Assembly: GCF_026393345.1 (NCBI RefSeq)
Contig: NZ_JAPLAI010000035.1
Span: 16,457-80,456 of the forward strand
DNA: 64,000 nucleotides
Direction: 5' to 3'
From: Microbacterium sp.
GTDB taxonomy: Bacteria; Actinomycetota; Actinomycetes; Actinomycetales; Microbacteriaceae
Shown: one piece after another, positions 54,075 through 61,908 of the stretch
How the letters are laid out: the number at the start of each line of letters is the position of its first letter
Numbering within the stretch: the stretch's first letter is position 1
Position numbers and translations under genes: made by a program
Notes under the pieces: generated by a model
The model's database searches: none
Seen by the model: only the letters and a program-made list of their open reading frames with translations
What the model was told of the DNA's origin: nothing

Positions 54075-55421
54075 TCAGCCGACGTTCAGGAACTCGTAGT
54101 TGTTGTCCTCGCCGTACTGGAAGACACCGATCGACGCCTCGGTCGGGTCGCCGACCTCGTTGAACGTGATCGGACCGGAGACACCGTCGTAGTCGGCCTG
54201 GCCGCCTCCGATGATGATGTCCGCGCACTCGGCGTAGGTGGTGCACTTCGTGCCGCCATCGACGCCGCCGGAGACCGACTGCAGGTGAGCCGCCACATCC
54301 GGGCCCGCCGTGGAACCGGCCTCGAGGGCTGCCAGCGCGAGCAGGATGACCGCGTCGTACGACTCAGGTGCGTACGTGAAGTCCTCGAGCTCGGCCGCGC
54401 CGGTCGAGGTGACGTAGGCCTGCAGCGCGTCGCGGAAGTCCGCGATGGATGCCGGGTCGACCGCCGGGTAGGTGCCCTTGGCGCCCGCGAGCGTGCCCTC
54501 ATCGAACTCGTCACCGAAGTTGGCGAGGTTGCCGTCGACGAAGTACAGCTGGTCGGCCGGGTAGTCCGCGCCGATGAGCTCGGGGATGATCGTCTTGACC
54601 TCTTCGAACGTGATCAGCGCGATCGCGTCCGGGTCGGCGGCGAGGACGTCCTCGACCTGCGACGAGAAGTTCGTGTCACCCGTGTTGTACAGCGACGCGG
54701 CGACGACCTCGCCACCGGCTGCCTCGAACGCCTGCTTCGCGAAGCAGGCGAGGCCGGTGCCGTAGGAGTCGTTGAGCACGATCAGGCCCAGCGTCTCGGC
54801 GCCGTCGGCGGCGATCAGGTTGCCGAGCACCTCGCCCTGGAGCACGTCCGAGGGGGCGGTGCGCCAGTACAGGCCGTTGTCCTCGTAGCCGGTGAAGGCA
54901 GCGGAGGTGTTCGCCGGCGAGAACTGGATCGCGTTGGCCGCGATGACCTGGTCGATGAACTGCAGCGAGGTGCCCGAGGAAGCGGCGCCGATGATGGCGG
55001 TGGCGCCCTCACCGAGCAGACGCGGGATCTCGGTCTCGTAGGCCTTGTTGTCGGTGTCACCGGAGTCGCCCTGGATGAGGTCGACGGTGACGCCCTTGTT
55101 GGCCTCGTTCACCACGGATGCGGCGTAGTTGGTGCCGGCGATCTCGGGCGGGCCGAGGAAGGCCAGGTTGCCGGTCACGGGCAATGCCGTGCCGATCTTG
55201 TACGTCAGGTCGGTACCGGGACCGGTCGACGTCGACGAGTACTCCGGCGTGTACGAGGCGGGCTGTGCCTCGTCGCAATCGATCGGGAAGTCGAACCCTG
55301 CCGCATCCGTGGAATCGGCATCGCCGCTGCCCGAACATCCGGCCAGGACGAGGGCGCTCGCGCCGACCAGAGCGATGCCGCTCAGGACCTTCGCCGCACG
55401 AGAACGTGTGAAGACGCTCAT
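54075..55421 (-). CDS. livJ: ABC transporter substrate-binding lipoprotein (LivJ type)
   Basis: 448-aa type I periplasmic-binding-protein fold. Lipobox LAGC with Cys29 after a hydrophobic signal (VLSGIALVGASALVLAGC), then two lobes: IGTALPVTGNLAFLGPPEIAG, GASSGTSLQFIDQVI and YGTGLACFAKQAF. Partner of the livHMGF permease 12 kb away, from which it is separated by the catabolic block. A clear AGGAG ribosome site precedes ATG 55421. Substrate may be a branched-chain amino acid or a cluster-derived acid. Confidence 0.93.
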   Translation of the reverse strand: MSVFTRSRAAKVLSGIALVGASALVLAGCSGSGDADSTDAAGFDFPIDCDEAQPASYTPEYSSTSTGPGTDLTYKIGTALPVTGNLAFLGPPEIAGTNYAASVVNEANKGVTVDLIQGDSGDTDNKAYETEIPRLLGEGATAIIGAASSGTSLQFIDQVIAANAIQFSPANTSAAFTGYEDNGLYWRTAPSDVLQGEVLGNLIAADGAETLGLIVLNDSYGTGLACFAKQAFEAAGGEVVAASLYNTGDTNFSSQVEDVLAADPDAIALITFEEVKTIIPELIGADYPADQLYFVDGNLANFGDEFDEGTLAGAKGTYPAVDPASIADFRDALQAYVTSTGAAELEDFTYAPESYDAVILLALAALEAGSTAGPDVAAHLQSVSGGVDGGTKCTTYAECADIIIGGGQADYDGVSGPITFNEVGDPTEASIGVFQYGEDNNYEFLNVG

Positions 55422-55574
55422 GTTGCTCCTTGCTGTGGGTGAACACGGGGCAGCGCAGGGCGCCCCAGTAGGGGCAACGCTAGTGGGGTCACCATCTCGC
55501 GAGTGTTGCGATGTGTTAACGGTCTGAAACAGTCAAATCTCGGTCCGATAACGGCCATCTCCGGGCCCCGGGCG

Positions 55575-55631
55575 CGAGACTTCACGTATGTCCCGTATCG
55601 GGCCTGAATACGGGACATACGTGAAGTCTCG
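55575..55631. repeat. Perfect 24-bp palindromic element
   Basis: Arms 55575-55598 and 55608-55631 are perfectly complementary, loop of 9 bases. No T-run on either side. Placed between the rarD stop and the livJ start, both on the minus strand. Longer and more perfect than needed for termination; the sequence class differs from the 63-bp elements but shares a GAAGT/ACTTC core in each arm. Confidence 0.85.
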
Positions 55632-55702
55632 GCGAAGCGAGCGAGGAACGGGACGGATGGGGTGCGGCGGCGACTCCGGATGCGGCCCGCCCGGAGAGCG
55701 AC

Positions 55703-56653
55703 TCAGGTGAGTTCGACGACGTCCGAGACCGACGCGGCGGCGCGTCCGGAACGCGCACGACGACCCGCCACGATCGAATCGACCGTCAGCACGATCAGCG
55801 CCACCCACACGATCGCAAATCCGATCCAGCGTCCGGTCGTCATCTCCTCGCCGAGCACCCACGCGCCGAGAATGAACTGCAGGATCGGGGCGATGAACTG
55901 CAGCATGCCGACCAGGGTGAGCGGCGCCCGGCGAGCACCCGCCGCGAACAAAAGCAGCGGCGTCGCGGTGGCGATTCCGGCGACGGCGAGGAGCGCGGCG
56001 TGACCCGCCCCGGCGGTGCCGAAGGTGATCCCGGTGGTGACCCCCACCACGATCAGCTGCACGATCGCGATCGGGGTCAGCCAGAACGACTCCAGCGTCA
56101 GCCCGCTGATCGCGTCGACCTGCGGGCCGATCTGCTTCTTCACCAGGCCGTACAGGCCGAACGAGAACGCCAGGCTCAGCGCGATCCAGGGGAACGCGCC
56201 GTAGCCGACGACGATGACGATGACGGCGAGCGCGGCCAGGCCGATCGCGATCCACTGCGTGATCCGCAGCCGTTCGCGCAGCACCAGCACGCCGAGCAGC
56301 ACCGTGACGATCGGATTGATGAAGTAGCCGAGGCTCGTCTCGATGACGTGTCCGCTCAGCGTGGCGAGGAGGAACACCTGCCAGTTGGCATAGACGAGGA
56401 TGCCGGCCACCGCGGTCCACAGCAGCAGCCGCTTCTGCCGGATGACCGTCACGAACCGCCGCCACGACCGGGTGATCGCGATGAGGATCGCGCAGAACAC
56501 CAGCGACAGGATGATCCGCCAGGCCACGACCTCCCATGCACCGGTGGGGGCGAGGATGAGGAAGTACACCGGAAGGAAGCCCCAGAGCAGATAGGCGAGG
56601 AAGGCGTAGACCCCGCCCGCGACGGTCTGATCGGCGGCAGGTCTCGGGTTCAC
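55703..56653 (-). CDS. rarD: EamA/RarD family transporter
   Basis: 316-aa membrane protein of the RarD branch of the drug/metabolite transporter superfamily, ten helices in two EamA repeats. Family features: YAFLAYLLWGFLPVYF, the VEVVAWRIILSLVFC segment and FINPIVTVLLGVLVLRERL. E. coli RarD is linked to chloramphenicol resistance; the physiological substrate is unknown. GTG 56653 is supported by a TAGGCT box 6 bases upstream. Confidence 0.92.
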   Translation of the reverse strand: MNPRPAADQTVAGGVYAFLAYLLWGFLPVYFLILAPTGAWEVVAWRIILSLVFCAILIAITRSWRRFVTVIRQKRLLLWTAVAGILVYANWQVFLLATLSGHVIETSLGYFINPIVTVLLGVLVLRERLRITQWIAIGLAALAVIVIVVGYGAFPWIALSLAFSFGLYGLVKKQIGPQVDAISGLTLESFWLTPIAIVQLIVVGVTTGITFGTAGAGHAALLAVAGIATATPLLLFAAGARRAPLTLVGMLQFIAPILQFILGAWVLGEEMTTGRWIGFAIVWVALIVLTVDSIVAGRRARSGRAAASVSDVVELT

Positions 56654-56659
56654 CTCCCC

Positions 56660-56665
56660 AGCCTA
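56660..56665 (-). promoter_or_regulatory. -10 hexamer TAGGCT for the rarD-like gene
   Basis: Six bases before GTG 56653 on the minus strand; inferred leaderless start. Confidence 0.55.
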
Positions 56666-56748
56666 GGGGCGAGGATCACGCGCGGGCGCGCCGCCGCATC
56701 CGTCCCCTGCCGACCTCCGGCGGGTTTCTGCCAACCCGCCCGGGAACG

Positions 56749-56787
56749 GCGAAGGGCCCGGATGCCGGAGCATCGCGGGCCCTTCGC
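56749..56787 (-). terminator. Terminator of groES
   Basis: Perfect 12-bp stem GCGAAGGGCCCG / CGGGCCCTTCGC with a 15-base loop, starting 15 bases after the groES stop on the minus strand. Confidence 0.75.
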
Positions 56788-56802
56788 TCACAGGACGCTG
56801 CG

Positions 56803-57099
56803 TCAGCGGACGACGACCGCGAGGACGTCGCGGGCCGAGAGCACGAGGTACTCGTCGGCACCGAACTTGACCTCGGTTCCGCCGTACTTGCTGTAGATCA
56901 CGCGGTCGCCGACGGCGACGTCGAGCGGAACGCGGTTGCCGTTGTCGTCGATGCGACCGGGGCCCACGGCCACGACCTCGCCCTCCTGGGGCTTCTCCTT
57001 GGCGGTGTCGGGGATGACCAGGCCACTCGCGGTGGTCTGCTCGGCCTCGACCTGCTGGATGACGATGCGGTCCTCGAGCGGCTTGATAGAAACCGACAC
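56803..57099 (-). CDS. groS: Co-chaperonin GroES
   Basis: 98 aa, complete and typical: [21 protein letters not shown], the mobile loop [24 protein letters not shown] and the [24 protein letters not shown] end. Cofactor of GroEL in folding. No groEL gene is adjacent, so groES is monocistronic here, as in several actinobacteria. Start GTG 57099. Two CIRCE-like elements upstream indicate repression by HrcA. Confidence 0.96.
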   Translation of the reverse strand: MSVSIKPLEDRIVIQQVEAEQTTASGLVIPDTAKEKPQEGEVVAVGPGRIDDNGNRVPLDVAVGDRVIYSKYGGTEVKFGADEYLVLSARDVLAVVVR

Positions 57100-57140
57100 G
57101 GTCTACCTCTTCTTTCTCGCTTCGTGAAACGGAAGACTCA

Positions 57141-57167
57141 TTAGCACCCTCACACCGAGAGTGCTAA
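57141..57167. promoter_or_regulatory. CIRCE element (TTAGCACCC-N9-GAGTGCTAA)
   Basis: Matches the HrcA operator consensus TTAGCACTC-N9-GAGTGCTAA at 17 of 18 positions, with the exact 9-base spacer, 42 bases upstream of the groES start. Confidence 0.9.
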
Positions 57168-57186
57168 CGCAAGTGTATGCGCCCGG

Positions 57187-57213
57187 CTGGCACTCATGCA
57201 ACGCGAGTGCCAA
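57187..57213. promoter_or_regulatory. Second CIRCE-like element (CTGGCACTC-N9-GAGTGCCAA)
   Basis: Same half-sites GCACTC/GAGTGC and 9-base spacer, with TGG/CCA in place of TTA/TAA. Tandem CIRCE copies are common before groES genes. Confidence 0.7.
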
Positions 57214-57380
57214 TCGGCGTCATGTCCGGTCACGCCGGCCTCGCCGCACGCCGAAACCCCTAATCCCCCCAACGCCCCCTAAGCCGACGGGCGGGGTGAC
57301 GAAAACGCCCCGGAAACCCGGGGACGGAAGCCCGCTATCCCCCATTCTCGCTTCGCCCCGCGCGGCTGTCGGTCCAGTGA

Positions 57381-57388
57381 TATACAGT
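57381..57388 (+). promoter_or_regulatory. -10-like TATACAGT for the Hsp70-like operon
   Basis: AT-rich octamer (contains TACAGT, TANNNT) 28 bases before ATG 57417, with a GGGGGGAGG ribosome site between; candidate promoter of the Hsp70/IniR-like unit. Confidence 0.45.
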
Positions 57389-57416
57389 CAACTCACCCGA
57401 TGGGGGGAGGCCGCTC

Positions 57417-59210
57417 ATGGGTGGCTACGTACTCGCCATCGATGTTGGAACGAGCCGGATGGGAGCCGCGACAGCGCGGACCCTCTCCGATGGATCTGTC
57501 GCCGCGGCGTCGTTTCCCTTGGGACGGAACGGCGACGGAGCACCGAGTGTCGTCTATCGCGACGATCACGTCGTCCTGTTCGGCGACGCCGCCGAGCGGC
57601 GCGGGCTCACCCAGCCCGAGGGTCTCGTCCGAGAATTCGTCCGGCGTGTGGGCGACGAGACGCCGATCATCGTCGGCGGTGCACCTCATCGCGCAGAAGA
57701 CCTCTTCGCCGACACCGTCGCGTGGGTCGTCGGTCGGGTTCAGGAGCGGGAGGGCGACGCGCCCGCAGAGATCCATGTGACCGTGCCGGGGACCTGGGGT
57801 CCACATCGTCGCCGCATCCTGACGGAAGGCCTGGACCGCGCCGGGGTCACCCGAGTCACGCTGGCGGGCGCGTCGGAGGCCGCAGCAGTGCACTATGACG
57901 CCGCCGCACCGGTGCGCGTGGGCCGCCCGATACTCGTCTATGACCTCGGTGCCGCCGGCTTCGAGGTCACCGTGCTGCGCAAAGACTCCAGCGGGACGCT
58001 GCGCGTCGTCGGCTCACCGGCTGGGCTGAGCGACATCGGTGGCACCGGCCTGGACGACGCGATCCTCCGCCACGTCGCCACCGCGGCCGGAGTGGACACG
58101 AGCGACACCTCGGAGCAGAACCGCCTCGCACTGGCGGCACTCCGCCGAGAATGCGTGGATGCCAAAGAGGCGTTGTCCTTCGACACGGAGGCCGTTGTGC
58201 CGGTACTGCTCGGCCGCCGTGCCCGGTCGGTTCGGATCACGCGATCCGAACTCGAGGAGATGATCGAGGACGACGTGCTGCGCACGATCGATGTCGTTGC
58301 CCGGTCCCTCGCCGACGCGGACCTGACCGGAGCGGATCTCGACGCCATCGTGCTCGCCGGCGGGACCTCCCGCATCCCGCGCGTAGCGCAACTGCTTTCG
58401 GAGCGGTTCGACTGTCTCATCGCGGTTGACACCGACCCCAAGGCGATCGTCGCCCTGGGCGCCGCCCGCGCGGCGTCGCAGGCTGCCGCAGGCATCGCAC
58501 GGGAGGCTGGCGCCGGGACCACGAGCCTCCCGCTGAGCACGGCTCATGCCACCAACGAGCGCTCCTGGTTGCGCCGTGTGCTTCCTCGCACGGCAGTCGG
58601 GGCGGCCGCCGTCATCCTCGGTATCGGCTTCGTGGCCGCCAATGCCGGCGCCCTGGGATCCTCGACGACCCCCTCGACGTGGGTACCCGGAGACGTCTTC
58701 CCGTGGCCGGCGATCGCCGCCGCGAGCGAGGTCGCGGACACGGAGACACCCACGGCGCCGGGGCAGACGGGTTCCGACGATTGGCTCAGCCCCCGCCAAG
58801 TACCGTCGGGCAGCGCTCCGGAGACCTCACGGAACGCACCGCGGACGCAGGCTCGCCCGTCGCCGTCCTCCCCGCCGAGCACCCGCACTCCCGCCGTCTC
58901 GGGCGTCGCCCCTGCCGCGCCGGCGCAGACCGCCTCGACGAGCGGGTCCGCCGCGGACCCTCCGTCGTCTCCGACCGGATCGAGCGAAGATCCGGCGTCC
59001 CAGACCACGCCATCGCCGGAATCGCCCACGGACGATCCGTCGACCTCGCCCCCCGAACCCGCAGCGACAGAGGAGCCCGCAGCGACGCCGGACCCACCGG
59101 TCTCAGAACCCGGTGGAGAACCAGAACCAGAACCAGAACCGGGCACCGTCTCCACTTCCGACCCGACGGATCCAGCAGCGCCCACCCCGGACGATCCGGG
59201 AACCACATAG
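57417..59210 (+). CDS. Membrane-anchored Hsp70-like ATPase with extracytoplasmic tail
   Basis: 597 aa. Residues 1-365 are an Hsp70/actin-type ATPase: AIDVGTS (phosphate 1), HVTVPGTWGPHRRR, LAGASEAAAVHY, YDLGAAGFEVTVL (phosphate 2), SDIGGTGLDDAI and VLAGGTSRIP (adenosine). The peptide-binding domain of DnaK is absent. A transmembrane helix at 392-412 (AVGAAAVILGIGFVAANAG) leads to a 185-residue Pro/Ser/Thr/Glu-rich tail outside the cell, ending in an acidic EPEPEPE stretch. ATG 57417 with GGGGAGG upstream. First gene of the Ini-like locus; role presumably sensing or anchoring at the envelope. Confidence 0.88.
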   Translation: MGGYVLAIDVGTSRMGAATARTLSDGSVAAASFPLGRNGDGAPSVVYRDDHVVLFGDAAERRGLTQPEGLVREFVRRVGDETPIIVGGAPHRAEDLFADTVAWVVGRVQEREGDAPAEIHVTVPGTWGPHRRRILTEGLDRAGVTRVTLAGASEAAAVHYDAAAPVRVGRPILVYDLGAAGFEVTVLRKDSSGTLRVVGSPAGLSDIGGTGLDDAILRHVATAAGVDTSDTSEQNRLALAALRRECVDAKEALSFDTEAVVPVLLGRRARSVRITRSELEEMIEDDVLRTIDVVARSLADADLTGADLDAIVLAGGTSRIPRVAQLLSERFDCLIAVDTDPKAIVALGAARAASQAAAGIAREAGAGTTSLPLSTAHATNERSWLRRVLPRTAVGAAAVILGIGFVAANAGALGSSTTPSTWVPGDVFPWPAIAAASEVADTETPTAPGQTGSDDWLSPRQVPSGSAPETSRNAPRTQARPSPSSPPSTRTPAVSGVAPAAPAQTASTSGSAADPPSSPTGSSEDPASQTTPSPESPTDDPSTSPPEPAATEEPAATPDPPVSEPGGEPEPEPEPGTVSTSDPTDPAAPTPDDPGTT

Positions 59211-59267
59211 ACAGCATCGCGTGACCCCCCGGTCAAACGCCTGATGCACCGAACCCTGGAGGTGCGC

Positions 59268-61820
59268 GTGCAGACGACTCCGTCGTCCCCCTCGCATGGC
59301 TTTGGCCACGATCTGTTGTGGAACCGGCTGGCCCATGCACACGTGGAGGGCATCGTCGACAGCCGTGGCGGCCCGCCCCGCGCACTCGTGGTCGGCACCG
59401 CCGGCTCCGGAAAGACACGGGTCCTCCGTCACCTCCGCGAACGGCTCGCCCGCAACGGCTCGCATGTGACGCCGACCGGCAACCGACCCGACTTCACGGC
59501 TCTCCCTCCCGGCGGCGTCGTCGTCGTCGACGACGCCCATCTGCTCAGCGACGCCGAGCTCACCGCCCTCAGCGCCAGACTCGACGACGAGAACGCCGGC
59601 CTCATCCTCGCCTGCCGGCCCTGGCCGCGGAACGAGCTTCTGCGTGCGGTGGGCCGGGAGTTGGAGAAACAACACCCGGTCGTGCTGCTCGGCCACGTCT
59701 CGGGCGTGGAGGTGCGCGAGTACCTCGCCCGCGAGCAACGCGTCGTCGACGAGGCCTGCGTGACGGCCATCGTGGAGATGTGCGGTTCAGCGACCTGGCT
59801 CGTGCTCGAGGCCCTCACCCTGCACGGGTACGGCCCGTGCCCCGAGCCCAGCCACCGCAACCTGCGGGATGCACTGCACGACGTCATCGCGGAGCGACTC
59901 GAGACGATCGATCCAGGTGTCGCGGCCAGGGTGCGGCGGCAGGCGCTCGGCGTGTCGATCGAGGGTGACGATGATGGCGGACTGTTCGCCGGCCACGCGG
60001 AGGGGCTGCTCCTGCGCAACGGCCGACCGGTCCCCATCGTCCGCACCGCTGTCCTGGCGACCACGCCGGTGGACCAGATCGTCCACCTGGTGGATGGGGA
60101 TGCGGGCCAGGGTGTGGGGCTGCTCCTGGAGTACCTCGACGGCGTCACGGATCCGCGGGTGGCGGATACCCTGCTGCGCCTGGGTGACACGCAGCTCACG
60201 CGCGATCCGTCTCGAGCGGCCGAGCTGTTCCGGAGCGCGGAGTCCGCCGGCGCGGACACGACGGCGGTGACCGTGCGCCAAGGCCTCGCCGAGTGGGCGC
60301 GGGGAGACATCGACGCCGCGGGGGTGCTGCTCGACAGCGTCGAGATCCCCCCCACCCATCCGTCATACCCCCGGGCGGTGGACACCGTCGCTGCGGTGTG
60401 GGCGGCGCGCGGGCTCATGGACATGAGCGACGCCGCATTCGTGTCCGCGCCGCTTGATGAGCCCCTGATCGTCGCCCACGCCGCAATCGCCGCACTCGGC
60501 GCTGGGGACCGCGAAGCGGCACTGAACGCCCTCGCCGTCTCGCTCCCGCTGCGCGCGTTCCCCTCGGCGGCCGCCGTCTCGATGCGGCTGCTCAGCCGGG
60601 GGTTGCGCGGCACGCTCGCGGCCCCCGCGACCGGAGCGGTCGAGGAATTGGTCCGGGCGGCGGCGACGTACACCGAGTCGGGCACGCAGGGACCGCTTCC
60701 GGACCTCCCTGCCGTGCTCGCCGCGATCACTGCGGTGAATCTCGGTGAGCTCGACATCGCCCACAATGTGCTGACGGAGGCGTTGCGCGGCAACCACGGC
60801 GGCTCATGGGCGCGCCCGCGATTGCTGCTCTGGGCGGCGTGGGTGGCGCTGCGACGGCAACGGCCGGTCGAGACGGAGACGCGACTGGCGAATGTTCAGG
60901 CCCTGCCCGGCACGCTGAGCGCGCGCGACCGGTTGCTCCGGGATGCCGTCGTTCTCGCGTACACAAGACGCTACGGCGACTCGGCCACCCTGCGCTCGCT
61001 CTGGCAGCGCTGCCGCGACGACGTCATGCGGGTCGACCCAGACCTCTACAGCATCCATCCGCTCACCGAGTTCGTTGTCGTCTCCGCGCTCATGGGTGAC
61101 GCCGAGCGACTCGAACGGCCCTTCCAGCAGGCGCTGCGCCTCGTGGACCGGCTGGGTTCCCCGCCGGCCTGGTCGGCGCACCTCCACTGGGCGGGTATCC
61201 AGCGCGAGATCCTGCGGGCCCGGCCGGACGCCCTGGCGACCCATGCACACGCCCTGGTCGCTGCCGCCCCCCACAATCACGTCGCGGCTGCCATGGCCAC
61301 GGCGGGGCGGACGTGGACGGATGTGCTGACCGGGACCGTCGATCCGGAACGCATCGAAGCCGCAGCGGTCGCCCTCGCAGACGTCGGGCTCGCCTGGGAC
61401 GCCGCACGTCTGGCCAGCCATGGCGCGGGACATGCGGAGGATCGGCGGGTGATCTCGCGACTGTTGTCCGCTGCCCGTCAGCTCCACCCGCAGCAGGAGC
61501 AGGCAGACGGCAACGCCGGAGCCGCCCCTCGCGTGCAACGCGGCAACGGGCTGTTGAGCGCGAGGGAGATGGAGGTGGCCGCGCTCGTCGTTCAGGGAAA
61601 GACGTACGCAGAGATTGGCGAGACCATCTTCATCTCGCCGCGGACGGCAGAGCACCACATCGCCCGCATCCGCCGGCGTCTCGGTGCCACCTCGCGCTCC
61701 GACCTGATCGGCAAGTTGCGCACTGTTCTCGAGGACGCCGACCACGAGCCCCCCGGAGCGGCATCGCCCGCGACCGTGTCCCACGACCCGGACCCCTCCG
61801 GACCGTTCGATACCCCCTAG
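59268..61820 (+). CDS. IniR-like ATPase-LuxR transcriptional regulator
   Basis: 850 aa. N-terminal ATPase: Walker A GTAGSGKT (43-50), Walker B VVVVDDAH (84-91), then a long helical array of TPR-like repeats (QLTRDPSRAAELFRSAE and following) and a C-terminal LuxR helix-turn-helix SAREMEVAALVVQGKTYAEIGETIFISPRTAEHH. Layout and length match signal-transduction ATPases such as M. tuberculosis Rv0339c (IniR), which controls iniBAC in response to envelope stress. GTG 59268 with GGAGG 5 bases upstream; the ATG at 59244 lies before the ribosome site and is less likely. Probably co-transcribed with the Hsp70-like gene (57-base gap) and controls the IniB-like gene next. Confidence 0.85.
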   Translation: MQTTPSSPSHGFGHDLLWNRLAHAHVEGIVDSRGGPPRALVVGTAGSGKTRVLRHLRERLARNGSHVTPTGNRPDFTALPPGGVVVVDDAHLLSDAELTALSARLDDENAGLILACRPWPRNELLRAVGRELEKQHPVVLLGHVSGVEVREYLAREQRVVDEACVTAIVEMCGSATWLVLEALTLHGYGPCPEPSHRNLRDALHDVIAERLETIDPGVAARVRRQALGVSIEGDDDGGLFAGHAEGLLLRNGRPVPIVRTAVLATTPVDQIVHLVDGDAGQGVGLLLEYLDGVTDPRVADTLLRLGDTQLTRDPSRAAELFRSAESAGADTTAVTVRQGLAEWARGDIDAAGVLLDSVEIPPTHPSYPRAVDTVAAVWAARGLMDMSDAAFVSAPLDEPLIVAHAAIAALGAGDREAALNALAVSLPLRAFPSAAAVSMRLLSRGLRGTLAAPATGAVEELVRAAATYTESGTQGPLPDLPAVLAAITAVNLGELDIAHNVLTEALRGNHGGSWARPRLLLWAAWVALRRQRPVETETRLANVQALPGTLSARDRLLRDAVVLAYTRRYGDSATLRSLWQRCRDDVMRVDPDLYSIHPLTEFVVVSALMGDAERLERPFQQALRLVDRLGSPPAWSAHLHWAGIQREILRARPDALATHAHALVAAAPHNHVAAAMATAGRTWTDVLTGTVDPERIEAAAVALADVGLAWDAARLASHGAGHAEDRRVISRLLSAARQLHPQQEQADGNAGAAPRVQRGNGLLSAREMEVAALVVQGKTYAEIGETIFISPRTAEHHIARIRRRLGATSRSDLIGKLRTVLEDADHEPPGAASPATVSHDPDPSGPFDTP

Positions 61821-61857
61821 TACCCACGGCGGGAGCGGGGGGCTTTCCCCGACGCGG

Positions 61858-61871
61858 CGGGCGGCCGCCCG
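61858..61871. promoter_or_regulatory. Palindrome CGGGCGGCCGCCCG before the IniB-like gene
   Basis: Perfect 14-bp palindrome ending 3 bases before a TAACGT -10 hexamer, so it lies in the -35 region; candidate binding site for the LuxR-type regulator encoded immediately upstream. Alternatively a terminator-like hairpin for that gene. Confidence 0.45.
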
Positions 61872-61874
61872 TTC

Positions 61875-61880
61875 TAACGT
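61875..61880 (+). promoter_or_regulatory. -10 hexamer TAACGT for the IniB-like gene
   Basis: TANNNT hexamer 28 bases before ATG 61909, with GGAGGAGG at 61896-61903 as ribosome site; a leadered promoter, unlike most genes here. Confidence 0.55.
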
Positions 61881-61908
61881 TCAAAGCAGAAACACGGAGG
61901 AGGCTCGC

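Larger units (their letters stand above)
57100..57416. promoter_or_regulatory. Divergent control region groES / Hsp70-like gene (317 bp)
   Basis: Longest gene-free stretch with identifiable content: two CIRCE-like inverted repeats on the groES side, two CCCCTAA direct repeats (57257-57263 and 57276-57282) in the middle, and a -10-like TATACAGT at 57381-57388 before the Hsp70-like start. No ORF seen. Confidence 0.5.
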
